Shown piece after piece: positions 37,651 through 50,069 of a DNA stretch of 64,000 nucleotides. This stretch comes from Carya illinoinensis (taxonomy: Eukaryota; Streptophyta; Magnoliopsida; Fagales; Juglandaceae): the NCBI RefSeq assembly GCF_018687715.1, contig NC_056755.1, positions 25,932,501 through 25,996,500 on the forward strand. Reading direction: 5' to 3'. The position numbers were made by a program, and so were the translations under genes. Within the stretch, counting starts at the first letter, position 1, and each line of letters opens with the position of its first letter. The notes under the pieces are model-generated. The model saw nothing but the letters and a program-made list of their open reading frames with translations, did no database searches and was not told where the DNA came from.

Positions 37651-38598
37651 ATGAAGGATGAACAACAACAATTAAATTTGTAAGGCTCATTTAGAAAAGG
37701 TGAGATAGAATTAAAAGGGCAATTATGTTCAAAACATGGTTTTGTGATGACTAATCACTTGTGAGTTGATTAATGCCCTCAACTTTATTCAGAAACCTAA
37801 CAATGGTGGAATGAGAACTTTAGGGCCGTGTGGCACATCCTAGGCTCGAGGAAAACCAATGGTTTGGCGTATGTGCGCAAGAATTCATGACAAGACGGGT
37901 TTCTTCGAGCCAATTCGTCCAATGCCTGAAACGAACCAGGAGTGTTAATGAGGGATGGATGTGATGTGAGATTGCCCTTGAGAAAATGGTTTAAGAGGCT
38001 CGGGCTTTGGGCTGATTAGTTCCAATGCACATGCAGGTGCACCTACGTGGGATTGTATTCCATCTATTGAAATGTGTTGGATCAATTCTAATCCACTAAT
38101 TCACTCTTAGATTGATAAAGAACAAAAATAGACGTCGTAAGGTCCACATATATAAACTAAGAAAGAATTAAAAAGGAAATTTACCTGAAAACACGATTTA
38201 GAGATGACTATTGACTTGTGAGTTGATTAATGCCCTCAACTCAAGTTAGAAGCTCAACCATGGTGAGATGAGAACATGTGGGGCGTGTGCCACTTCTTCG
38301 GCTTGAGGGAAACCGTTTGTATGCTGAAAGGGGGCTACAATTGGAACAGTGATAGAAAAGATAGGTTTATTCGAGTCAATTCGTTCAGTGCTAGAAATGA
38401 GCTGTAAGGCTTTAATCATGGACGCATTTGATGAGATTTCCCTTGAGAAAATGGTGTAAAGGGCGTTGGCTTTTGGGCCGATTAGTTGCAATGCACATGG
38501 AGGTGCGCGTAGGTGTCGATTGGCTGTGACTTGTCTGTTCCATTGACATTCCTTTTGTCGAAATGTGCTGGATCAAGTGTATTCTTCAAATTCACTCT
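37651..38598 (+). repeat. Unit 29, AC (B absent), 948 bp
   Basis: A 37651-38107, C 38108-38598. Second AC subtype: aaaacatgg in A, caaaaatagacgtcg and ctgaaaggggg in C. It also has gtgtgccac, shared with unit 31. Confidence 0.96.
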
Positions 38599-40036
38599 AT
38601 GAAGGATGAACAACAACAACTAAATTTGTAAGGCTCATTTAGAAAAGGTGAGATAGAATTAAAAGGGCAATTATGTTCAAAACAAGGTTTTGTGATGACT
38701 AATCACTTGTGAGTTGATTAATGCCCTCAACTTTATTCAGAAACCTAACAATGGTGGAATGAGAACTTTAGGGCCGTGTGGCACATCCTAGGCTCGAGGA
38801 AAACCAATGGTTCGGCGTATGTGCCCAAGAATTCATGACAAGACGGGTTTCTTCGAGCCAATTCGTCCAATGCCTGAAACGAACCAGGAGTGTTAATGAG
38901 GGATGGATGTGATGTGAGCTTGCCCTTGAGAAAATGGTTTAAGAGGCTCGGGCTTTGGGCTGATTAGTTCCAATGCACATGCAGGTGCACCTACGTGGGA
39001 TTGTATTCCATCTATTGAAATGTGTTGGATCAATTTTAATCCACTAATTCACTCTATGAATGATGAAAAACAACAATAAAAGTCATAAGGTCCGTATAAA
39101 AAAGGCGAGAATGAATTAATAAGAAAATTAAGCTCAAAACATCGTTTAGAGACGACTAATCACCTGTAAGTTTGTTAATGCCGTCAACTTAAGTTAAAAC
39201 CTTCACAATGGCAGGTTGTGGTCATGAAGGACATGTGGCACTTCTTGGGCTCGATGGAAACCGATGGTAGGGCTTATGTGGGCTGCGATTGGAAGAACGA
39301 AAGAAAAGGCGGGTCTGTTCTGGGCCAATTCGTCCATTTCTAGTAATGAGCTGGAAGGGTTAAGGTGGGAGGCATTTCATGAGATTTCACTTGAGAAAAT
39401 AATATAAAAGGCATGGGTTAGGGGCTGATTAGTTGCAATGCACATGGATGTGCACCAAGGTGGCGATTGGCGGGGACTTGGGCGTTGGAATGACATTCCT
39501 TCAACGGAAATGTCGTGGATCAATTCCAATCCACTAATTCACTCTTAGATTGATAAAGAACAAGAATAGAAGTCGTAAGGTCCACATATATAAGCTAAGA
39601 AAGAATTAAAAAGGAAATTAACCTGAAAACACGGTTTAGAGATGACTATTGACTTGTGAGTTGATTAATGCCCTCAACTCAAGTTAGAAGCTCAACCATG
39701 GTGAGATGAGAACATGTGGGGCGTGTGGCACTTCTTCGGCTTGAGGGAAACCGTTTGTATGATGAATGGGGGCTACAATTGGAACAGTGAAAGGAAAGAT
39801 AGGTTTATTCGAGTCAATTCGTTCAGTGCTAGAAATGAGCTGTAAGGCTTTAATCATGGACGCATTTGATGAGATATCCCTTGAGAAAATGGTGTAAAGG
39901 GCGTTGGCTTTTGGGCCGATTAGTCGCAATGCACATGGAGGTTCACGTAGGTGGCGATTGGCTGTGACTTGTCTGTTCCATTGACATTCCTTTTGTCGAA
40001 ATGTGCTGGATCAAGTGTATTCTTCAAATTCACTCT
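38599..40036 (+). repeat. Unit 30, ABC, 1,438 bp
   Basis: A 38599-39055, B 39056-39545, C 39546-40036. A matches unit 28 (tgtgcccaag, gtgagcttgcc). C has the unit 24 haplotype (gtgaaaggaaag, gagatatccc, ttagtcgc) with a private ggttcacg. It therefore looks mosaic. Confidence 0.95.
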
Positions 40037-40984
40037 ATGAAGGATGAACAACAACAGTTAAATTTGTAAGGCTCATTTAGAAAAGGTGAGATAGAATTAA
40101 AAGGGCAATTATGTTCAAAACAAGGTTTTGTGATGACTAATCACTTGTGAGTTGATTAATGCCCTCAACTTTATTCAGAAACCTAGCAATGGTGGAATGA
40201 GAACTTTAGGGCCGTGTGGCACATCCTAGGCTCGAGGAAAACCAATGGTTTGGCGTATGTGCGCAAGAATTCATGAAAAGACGGGTTTCTTCGAGCCAAT
40301 TCGTCCAATACCTGAAACGAACCAGGAGTGTTAATGAGGGATGGATGTGATGTGAGATTGCCCTTGAGAAAATGGTTTAAGAGGCTCGGGCTTTGGGCTG
40401 ATTAGTTCCAATGCACATGCAGGTGCACCTACGTGGGATTGTATTCCATCTATTGAAATGTGTTGGATCAATTCTAATCCACTAATTCACTCTTAGATTG
40501 ATAAAGAAAAAAAATAGACGTCGTAAGGTCCACATATATAAACTAAGAAAGAATTAAAAAGGAAATTTACCTGAAAACACGGTTTAGAGATGACTATTGA
40601 CTTGTGAGTTGATTAATGCCCTCAACTCAAGTTAGAAGCTCAACCATGGTGAGATGAGAACATGTGGGGCGTGTGCCACTTCTTCGGCTTGAGGGAAACC
40701 GTTTGTATGCTGAAAGGGGGCTACAATTGGAACAGTGATAGAAAAGATAGGTTTATTCGAGTCAATTCGTTCAGTGCTAGAAATGAGTTGTAAGGCTTTA
40801 ATCATGGACGCATTTGATGAGATTTCCCTTGAGAAAATGGTGTAAAGGGCGTTGGCTTTTGGGCCGATTAGTTGCAATGCACATGGAGGTGCGCGTAGGT
40901 GGCGATTGGCTGTGACTTGTCTGTTCCATTGACATTCCTTTTGTCGAAATGTGCTGGATCAAGTGTATTCTTCAAATTCACTCT
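40037..40984 (+). repeat. Unit 31, AC (B absent), 948 bp
   Basis: A 40037-40493 starts with the caacaacagtt state carried over from a unit 24-like neighbour. C 40494-40984 has aaaaaaaatagacgtcg, gtgtgccac and ctgaaaggggg, as in unit 29. Confidence 0.96.
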
Positions 40985-42421
40985 ATGAAGGATGAACAAC
41001 AACAATTAAATTTGTAAGGCTCATTTAGAAAAGGTGAGATAGAATTAAAAGGGCAATTATGTTCAAAACAAGGTTTTGTGATGACTAATCACTTGTGAGT
41101 TGATTAATGCCCTCAACTTTATTCAGAAACCTAGCAATGGTGGAATGAGAACTTTAGGGCCGTGTGGCACATCCTAGGCTCGAGGAAAACCAATGGTTCG
41201 GCGTATGTGCGCAAGAATTCATGAAAAGACGGGTTTCTTCGAGCCAATTCGTCCAATACCTGAAACGAACCAGGAGTGTTTATGAGGGATGGATGTGATG
41301 TGAGATTGCCCTTGAGAAAATGGTTTAAGAGGCTCGGGCTTTGGGCTGATTAGTTCCAATGCACATGCAGGTGCACCTACGTGGGATTGTATTCCATCTA
41401 TTGAAATGTGTTGGATCAATTCTAATCCACTAATTCACTCTATGAATGATGAAAAACAACAATAAAAGTCATAAGGTCCGTATAAAAAAGGCGAGAATGA
41501 TTTAATAAGAAAATTAAGCTCAAAACATCGTTTAGAGACGACTAATCACCTGTAAGTTTGTTAATGCCGTCAACTTAAGTTAAAACCTTCACAATGGCAG
41601 GTTGTGGTCATGAAGGACATGTGGCACTTCTTGGGCTCGATGGAAACCGATGGTAGGGCTTATGTGGACTGCGATTGGAAGAATGAAAGAAAAGGCGGGT
41701 CTGTTCGGGGCCAATTCGTCCATTTCTAGTAATGAGCTGGAAGGGTTAAGGTGGGAGGCATTTCATGAGATATCACTTGAGAAATTAATATAAAAGGCAT
41801 GGGTTAGGGGCTGATTAGTTGCAATGCACATGGATGTGCACCAAGGTGGCGATTGGCGGGGACTTGGGCGTTGGAATGACATTCCTTCAACGGAAATGTC
41901 GTGGATCAATTCCAATCCACTAATTCACTCTTAGATTGATAAAGAACAAGAATAGAAGTCGTAAGGTCCACATATATAAGCTAAGAAAGAATTAAAAAGG
42001 AAATTAACCTGAAAACACGGTTTAGAGATGACTATTGACTTGTGAGTTGATTAATGCCCTCAACTCAAGTTAGAAGCTCAACCATGGTGAGATGAGAACA
42101 TGTGGGGCGTGTGGCACTTCTTCGGCTTGAGGGAAACCGTTTGTATGATGAATGGGGGCTACAATTGGAACAGTGATAGAAAAGATAGGTTTATTCGAGT
42201 CAATTCGTCAGTGCTAGAAATGAGCTGTAAGGCTTTAATCATGGACGCATTTGATGAGATTTCCCTTGAGAAAATGGTGTAAAGGGCGTTGGCTTTTGGG
42301 CCGATTAGTTGCAATGCACATGGAGGTGCGCGTAGGTGGCGATTGGCTGTGACTTGTCTGTTCCATTGACATTCCTTTTGTCGAAATGTGCTGGATCAAG
42401 TGTATTCTTCAAATTCACTCT
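40985..42421 (+). repeat. Unit 32, ABC, 1,437 bp
   Basis: A 40985-41441, B 41442-41931, C 41932-42421. C has a 1-bp deletion near 42,209 (caattcgtcagtg). It breaks the minus-strand ORF and creates a spurious 60-codon plus-strand ORF. Private states: gtttatgagg in A and gagatatcactt in B. Confidence 0.95.
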
Positions 42422-43859
42422 ATGAAGGATGAACAACAACAATTAAATTTATAAGGCTCATTTAGAAAAGGTGAGATAGAATTAAAAGGGCAATTATGTT
42501 CAGAACAAGGTTTTGTGATGACTAATCACTTGTGAGTTGATTAATGCCGTCAACGTTATTCAGAAACCTAACAATGGTGGAATGAGAACTTTAGGGCCGT
42601 GTGGCACATCCTAGGCTCGAGGAAAACCAATGGTTCGGCGTATGTGCGCAAGAATTCATGAAAAGACGGGTTTCTTCGAGCCAATTCGTCCAATACCTGA
42701 AACGAACCAGGAGTGTTAATGAGGGATGGATGTGATGTGAGATTGCCCTTGAGAAAATGGTTTAAGAGGCTCGGGCTTTGGGCTGATTAGTTCCAATGCA
42801 CATGCAGGTGCACCTACGTGGGATTGTATTCCATCTATTGAAATGTGTTGGATCAATTCTAATCCACTAATTCACTCTATGAATGATGAAAAACAACAAT
42901 AAAAGTCATAAGGTCCGTATAAAAAAGGCGAGAATGGATTAACAAGAAAATTAAGCTCAAAACATCGTTTAGAGACGACTAATCACCTGTAAGTTTGTTA
43001 ATGCCGTCAACTTAAGTTAAAACCTTCACAATGGCAGGTTGTGGTCATGAAGGACATGGGGCACTTCTTGGGCTCGATGGAAACCGATGGTAGGGCTTAT
43101 GTGGGCTGCGATTGGAAGAACGAAAGAAAAGGCGGGTCTGTTCGGGGCCAATTCGTCCATTTCTAGTAATGAGCTGGAACGGTTAAGGTGGGAGGCATTT
43201 CATGAGATTTCACTTGAGAAAATAATATAAAAGGCATGGGTTAGGGGCTGATTAGTTGCAATGCACATGGATGTGCACCAAGGTGGCGATTGGCGGGGAC
43301 TTGGGCGTTGGAATGACATTCCTTCAACGGAAATGTCGTGGATCAATTCCAATCCACTAATTCACTCTTAGATTGATAAAGAACAAGAATAGAAGTCGTA
43401 AGGTCCACATATATAAGCTAAGAAAGAATTAAAAAGGAAATTAACCTGAAAACACCCTTTAGAGATGACTATTGACTTGTGAGTTGATTAATGCCCTCAA
43501 CTCAAGTTAGAAGCTCAACCATGGTGAGATGAGAATATGTGGGGCGTGTGACACTTCTTCGGCTTGAGGGAAACCGTTTGTATGCTGAATGGGGGCTACA
43601 ATTGGAACAGTGATAGAAAAGATAGGTTTATTCGAGTCAATTCGTTCAGTGCTAGAAATGAGCTGTAAGGCTTTAATCATGGACGCATTTGATGAGATAT
43701 CCCTTGAGAAAATGGTGTAAAGGGCGTTGGCTTTTGGGCCGATTAGTCGCAATGCACATGGAGGTGCACGTAGGTGGCGATTGGCTGTGACTTGTCTGTT
43801 CCATTGACATTCCTTTTGTCGAAATGTGCTGGATCAAGTGTATTCTTCAAATTCACTCT
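42422..43859 (+). repeat. Unit 33, ABC, 1,438 bp, mosaic
   Basis: A 42422-42878, B 42879-43368, C 43369-43859. The 5' part matches unit 17 (aaatttataagg, ttaacaagaaaatt, aacaccctttag, gtgtgacac). From A at 43699 (gagatatccc) through C at 43748 and A at 43769, C switches to the unit 24 haplotype. The switch lies between about 43,618 and 43,699. Confidence 0.95.
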
Positions 43860-45297
43860 ATGAAGGATGAACAACAACAGTTAAATTTGTAAGGCTCATT
43901 TAGAAAAGGTGAGATAGAATTAAAAGGGCAATTATGTTCAAAACAAGGTTTTGTGATGACTAATCACTTGTGAGTTGATTAATGCCCTCAACTTTATTCA
44001 GAAACCTAACAATGGTGGATTGAGAACTTTAGGGTCGTGTGGCACATCCTAGGCTCGAGGAAAACCAATGGTTTGGCGTATGTGCGCAAGAATTCATGAA
44101 AAGACGGGTTTCTTCGAGGGAATTCGTCCAATGCCTGAAACGAACCAGGAGTGTTAATGAGGGATGGATGTGATGCGAGATTGCCCTTGAGAAAATGGTT
44201 TAAGAGGCTCGGGCTTTGGGCTGATTAGTTCCAATGCACATGCAGGTGCACCTACTTGGGATTGAATTCCATCTATTGAAATGTGTTGGATCAATTCTAA
44301 TCCACTAATTCACTCTATGAATGATGAAAAACAACGATAAAAGTCATAAGGTCCGTATAAAAAAGGCGAGAATGGATTAATAAGAAAATTAAGCTCAAAA
44401 CATCGTTTAGAGACGACTAATCACCTGTAAGTTTGTTAATGCCGTCAACTTAAGTTAAAAACTTCACAATGGCAGGTTGTGGTCATGAAGGACATGTGGC
44501 ACTTCTTGGGCTCGATGGAAACCGATGGTGGGGCTTATGTGGGCTGCGATTGGAAGAACGAAAGAAAAGGCGGGTCTGTTCGGGGCCAATTCGTCCATTT
44601 CTAGTAATGAGCTGGAAGGGTTAAGGTGGGAGGCATTTCATGAGATTTCACTTGAGAAAATAATATAAAAGGCATGGGTTAGGGGCTGATTAGTTGCAAT
44701 GCACATGGATGTGCACCAAGGTGGCGATTGGCGGGGACTTGGGCGTTGGAATGACATTCCTTCAACAGAAATGTCGTGGATCAATTCCAATCCACTAATT
44801 CACTCTTAGATTGATAAAGAACAAGAATAGAAGTCGTAAGGTCCACATATATAAGCTAAGAAAGAATTAAAAAGGAAATTAACCTGAAAACACGGTTTAG
44901 AGATGACTATTGACTTGTGAGTTGATTAATGCCCTCAACTCAAGTTAGAAGCTCAACCATGGTGAGATGAGAACATATGGGGCGTGTGGCACTTCTTCGG
45001 CTTGAGGGAAACCGTTTGTATGGTGAATGGGGGCTACAATTGGAACAGTGATAGAAAAGATAGGTTTATTCGAGTCAATTCGTTCAGTGCTAGAAATGAG
45101 CTGTAAGGCTTTAATCATGGACGCATTTGATGAGATTTCCCTTGAGAAAATGGTGTAAAGGGCGTTGGCTTTTGGGCCGATTAGTTGCAATGCACAAGGA
45201 GGTGCCCGTAGGTGGCGATTGGCTGTGACTTGTCTGTTCCATTGACATTCCTTTTGTCGAAATGTGCTGGATCAAGTGTATTCTTCAAATTCACTCT
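43860..45297 (+). repeat. Unit 34, ABC, 1,438 bp
   Basis: A 43860-44316, B 44317-44806, C 44807-45297. It starts with caacaacagtt (G at 43880, unit 24 type). From T at 44020 and T at 44035 it follows unit 19 exactly 18,628 bp upstream, including gatgcgag, tacttgggattgaatt and aaggaggtgcccg. Confidence 0.96.
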
Positions 45298-46245
45298 ATG
45301 AAGGATGAACAACAACAATTAAATTTGTAAGGCTCATTTAGAAAAGGTGAGATAGAATTAAAAGGGCAATTATGTTCAAAACAAGGTTTTGTGATGACTA
45401 ATCACTTGTGAGTTGATTAATGCCCTCAACTTTATTCAGAAACCTAACAATGGTGGAATGAGAACTTTAGGGCCGTGTGGCACATCCTAGGCTCGAGGAA
45501 AACCAATGGTTCGGCGTATGTGCGCAAGAATTCATGAAAAGACGGGTTTCTTCGAGCCAATTCGTCCAATGCCTGAAACGAACCAGGAGTGTTAATGAGG
45601 GATGGATGTGATGTGAGATTGCCCTTGAGAAAATGGTTTAAGAGGCTCGGGCTTTGGGCTGATTAGTTGCAATGCACATGCAGGTGCACCTACGTGGGAT
45701 TGTATTCCATCTATTGAAATGTGTTGGATCAATTCTAATCCACTAATTCACTCTTAGATTGATAAAGAACAAGAGTAGAAGTCGTAAGGTCCACATATAT
45801 AAACTAAGAAAGAATTAAAAAGGAAATTTACCTGAAAACACGGTTTAGAGATGGCTATTGACTTGTGAGTTGATTAATGCCCTCAACTCAAGTTAGAAGC
45901 TCAACCATGGTGAGATGAGAACATGTGGGGCGTGTGACACTTCTTCGGCTTGAGGGAAACCGTTTGTATGCTGAATGGGGGCTACAATTGGAACAGTGAT
46001 AGAAAAGATAGGTTTATTCGAGTCAATTCGTTCAGTGCTAGAAATGAGCTGTAAGGCTTTAATCATGGACGCATTTCATGAGATTTCCCTTGAGAAAATG
46101 GTGTAAAGGGCGTTGGCTTTTGGGCCGATTAGTTGCAATGCACATGGAGGTGCGCGTAGGTGGCGATTGGCTGTGACTTGTCTGTTCCATTGACATTCCT
46201 TTTGTCGAAATGTGCTGGATCAAGTGTATTCTTCAAATTCACTCT
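45298..46245 (+). repeat. Unit 35, AC (B absent), 948 bp
   Basis: A 45298-45754, C 45755-46245. It is the counterpart of unit 20 at an 18,628-bp offset, with all first-subtype AC states and the TGA-creating catttcatgag. Private state: caagagtag. Confidence 0.96.
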
Positions 46246-47683
46246 ATGAAGGATGAACAACAACAATTAAATTTGTAAGGCTCATTTAGAAAAGGTGAGA
46301 TAGAATTAAAAGGGCAATTATGTTCAAAACAAGGTTTTGTGATGACTAATCACTTGTGAGTTGATTAATGCCCTCAACTTTATTCAGAAACCTAACAATG
46401 GTGGAATGAGAACTTTAGGGCCGTGTGGCACATCCTAGGCTCGAGGAAAACCAATGGTTTGGCGTATGTGCGCAAGAATTCATGACAAGACGGGTTTCTT
46501 CGAGCCAATTCGTCCAATGCCTGAAACGAACCAGGAGTGTTAATGAGGGATGGATGTGATGTGAGATTGCCCTTGAGAAAATGGTTTAAGAGGCTCGGGC
46601 TTTGGGCTGATTAGTTCCAATGCACATGCAGGTGCACCTACGTGGGATTGTATTCCATCTATTGAAATCTGTTGGATCAATTTTAATCCACTAATTCACT
46701 CTATGAATGATGAAAAACAACAATAAAAGTCATAAGGTCCGTATAAAAAAGGCGAGAATGAATTAATAAGAAAATTAAGTTCAAAACATCGTTTAGAGAC
46801 GACTAATCACCTGTAAGTTTGTCAATGCCGTCAACTTAAGTTAAAACCTTCACAATGGCAGGTTGTGGTCATGAAGGACATGTGGCACCTCTTGGGCCCC
46901 ATGGAAACCGATGGTAGGGCTTATGTGGGCTGCGATTGGAAGAACGAAAGAAAAGGCTGGTCTGTTCGGGGTGAATTCGTCCATTTCTAGTAATGAGCTA
47001 GAAGGGTTAAGGTGGGAGGCATTTCATGAGATTTCACTTGAGAAAATAATATAAAAGGCATGGGTTAGGGGCTGATTAGTTGCAATGCACATGGATGTGC
47101 ACCAAGGTGGCGATTGGCGGGGACTTGGGCGTTGGAATGACATTCCTTCAACAGAAATGTCGTGGATCAATTCCAATCCACTAATTCACTCTTAGATTGA
47201 TAAAGAACAAGAATAGAAGTCGTAAGGTCCACATATATAAGCTAAGAAAGAATTAAAAAGGAAATTAACCTGAAAACACGGTTTAGAGATGACTATTGAC
47301 TTGTGAGTTGATTAATGCCCTCAACTCAAGTTAGAAGCTCAACCATGGTGAGATGAGAACATATGGGGCGTGTGGCACTTCTTCGGCTTGAGGGAAACCG
47401 TTTGTATGATGAATGGGGGCTACAATTGGAACAGTGATAGAAAAGATAGGTTTATTCGAGTCAATTCGTTCAGTGCTAGAAATGAGCTGTAAGGCTTTAA
47501 TCATGGACGCATTTGATGAGATTTCCCTTGAGAAAATGGTGTAAAGGGCGTTGGCTTTTGGGCCGATTAGTTGCAATGCACAAGGAGGTGCCCGTAGGTG
47601 GCGATTGGCTGTGACTTGTCTGTTCCCTTGACATTCCTTTTGTCGAAATGTGCTGGATCAAGTGTATTCTTCAAATTCACTCT
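46246..47683 (+). repeat. Unit 36, ABC, 1,438 bp
   Basis: A 46246-46702, B 46703-47192, C 47193-47683. It is the counterpart of unit 21 (gggccccatgg, ggctggtctg, ggggtgaattcg, gtcaatgcc). It lacks that unit's deletion and stop in C. Private states: aagttcaaaac, gagctagaagg and tgttcccttg. Confidence 0.96.
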
Positions 47684-48631
47684 ATGAAGGATGAACAACA
47701 ACAATTAAATTTGTAAGGCTCATTTAGAAAAGGTGAGATAGAATTAAAAGGGCAATTATGTTCAAAACAAGGTTTTGTGATGACTAATCACTTGTGAGTT
47801 GATTAATGCCCTCAACTTTATTCAGAAACCTAACAATGGTGGAATGAGAACTTTAGGGCCGTGTGGCACATCCTAGGCTCGAGGAAAACCAATGGTTCGG
47901 CGTATGTGCGCAAGAGTTCATGAAAAGACGGGTTTCTTCGAGCCAATTCGTCCAATGCCTGAAACGAACCAGGAGTGTTAATGAGGGATGGATGTGATGT
48001 GAGATTGCCCTTGAGAAAATGGTTTAAGAGGCTCGGGCTTTGGGCTGATTAGTTGCAATGCACATGCAGGTGCACCTACGTGGGATTGTATTCCATCTAT
48101 TGAAATGTGTTGGATCAATTCTAATCCACTAATTCACTCTTAGATTGATAAAGAACAAGAATAGAAGTCGTAAGGTCCACATATATAAACTAAGAAAGAA
48201 TTAAAAAGGAAATTTACCTGAAAACACGGTTTAGAGATGGCTATTGACTTGTGAGTTGATTAATGCCCTCAACTCAAGTTAGAAGCTCAACCATGGTGAG
48301 ATGAGAACATGTGGGGCGTGTGACACTTCTTCGGCTTGAGGGAAACCGTTTGTATGCTGAATGGGGGCTACAATTGGAACAGTGATAGAAAAGATAGGTT
48401 TATTCGAGTCAATTCGTTCAGTGCTAGAAATGAGCTGTAAGGCTTTAATCATGGACGCATTTCATGAGATTTCCCTTGAGAAAATGGTGTAAAGGGCGTT
48501 GGCTTTTGGGCCGATTAGTTGCAATGCACATGGAGGTACGCGTAGGTGGCGATTGGCTGTGACTTGTCTGTTCCATTGACATTCCTTTTGTCGAAATGTG
48601 CTGGATCAAGTGTATTCGTCAAATTCACTCT
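47684..48631 (+). repeat. Unit 37, AC (B absent), 948 bp
   Basis: A 47684-48140, C 48141-48631. It is the counterpart of unit 22, sharing gtattcgtc and the AC-linked states. Private states: caagagttcatg in A and ggtacgcg in C. It is the last AC unit in the window. Confidence 0.96.
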
Positions 48632-50069
48632 ATGAAGGATGAACAACAACAATTAAATTTGTAAGGCTCATTTAGAAAAGGTGAGATAGAATTAAAAGGG
48701 CAATTATGTTCAAAACAAGGTTTTGTGATGACTAATCACTTGTGAGTTGATTAATGCCCTCAACTTTATTCAGAAACCTAGCAATGGTGGAATGAGAACT
48801 TTAGGGCCGTGTGGCACATCCTAGGCTCGAGGAAAACCAATGGTTTGGCGTATGTGCGCAAGAATTCATGAAAAGACGGGTTTCTTCGAGCCAATTCATC
48901 CAATACCTGAAACGAACCAGGAGTGTTAATGAGGGATGGATGTGATGTGAGATTGCACTTGAGAAAATGGTTTAAGAGGCTCGGGCTTTGGGCTGATTAG
49001 TTCCAATGCACATGCAGGTGCACCTACGTGGGATTGTATTCCATCTATTGAAATATGTTGGATCAATTTTAATCCACTAATTCACTCTATGAATGATGAA
49101 AAACAACAATAAAAGTCATAAGGTCCGTATAAAAAAGGCGAGAATGAATTAATCAGAAAATTAAGCTCAAAACATCGTTTAGAGACGACTAATCACCTGT
49201 AAGTTTGTTAATGCCGTCAACTTAAGTTAAAACCTTCACAATGGCAGGTTGTGGTCTTGAAGGACATGTGGCACTTCTTGGGCACCATGGAAACCGATGG
49301 TAGGGCTTATGTGGGCTGCGACTGGAAGAACGAAAGAAAAGGCTGGTCTGTTCGGGGTGAATTCGTCCATTTCTAGTAATGAGCTGGAAGGGTTAAGGTG
49401 GGAGGCATTTCATGAGATTTCACTTGAGAAAATAATATAAAAGGCATGGGTTAGGGGCTGATTAGTTGCAATGCACATGGATGTGCACCAAGGTGGCGAT
49501 TGGCGGGGACTTGGGCGTTGGAATGACATTCCTTCAACGGAAATGTCGTGGATCAATTCCAATCCACTAATTCACTCTTAGATTGATAAAGAACAAGAAT
49601 AGAAGTCGTAAGGTCCACATATATAAGCTAAGAAAGAATTAAAAAGGAAATTAACCTGAAAACACAGTTTAGAGATGACTATTGACTTGTGAGTTGATTA
49701 ATGCCCTCAACTCAAGTTAGAAGCTCAACCATGGTGAGATGAGAACATGTGGGGCGTGTGGCACTTCTTTGGCTTGAGGGAAACCGTTTGTATGATGCAT
49801 GGGGGCTACAATTGGAACAGTGATAGAAAAGATAGGTTTATTCGAGTCAATTCGTTCAGTGCTAGAAATGAGCTGTAAGGCTTTAATCATGGACACATTT
49901 GATGAGATTTCCCTTGAGAAAATGGTGTAAACGGCGTTGGCTTTTGGGCCGATTAGTTGCAATGCACATGGAGGTGCCCGTAGGTGGCGATTGGCTGTGA
50001 CTTGTCTGTTCCATTGACATTCCTTTTGTCGAAATGTGCTGCATCAAGTGTATTCTTCAAATTCACTCT
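48632..50069 (+). repeat. Unit 38, ABC, 1,438 bp
   Basis: A 48632-49088, B 49089-49578, C 49579-50069. A is the counterpart of unit 23 (acctagcaatgg, aatacctg). B instead has ggcaccatgg, ggctggtctg and ggggtgaattcg, like units 21 and 36, so it is mosaic. Confidence 0.95.

Larger units (their letters stand above)
33827..40984 (+). repeat. Three tandem ABC-AC pentamers (about 2,386 bp each)
   Basis: Units 26-27, 28-29 and 30-31 alternate ABC (1,437-1,439 bp) with AC (948 bp), giving successive AC starts at 35264, 37651 and 40037. The AC members share caaaaatagacgtcg-type and ctgaaaggggg states. The whole five-monomer block has therefore been amplified as a unit. Confidence 0.9.

Noticed and set aside
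41219..41419. Minus-strand 66-codon ORF in the A monomer of unit 32
   Set aside because: It is opened by one private change (gtttatgagg for gttaatgagg) and absent from all other A monomers.
42100..42282. Plus-strand 60-codon ORF in unit 32
   Set aside because: It exists only because of a 1-bp deletion near 42,209; no other C copy has it.
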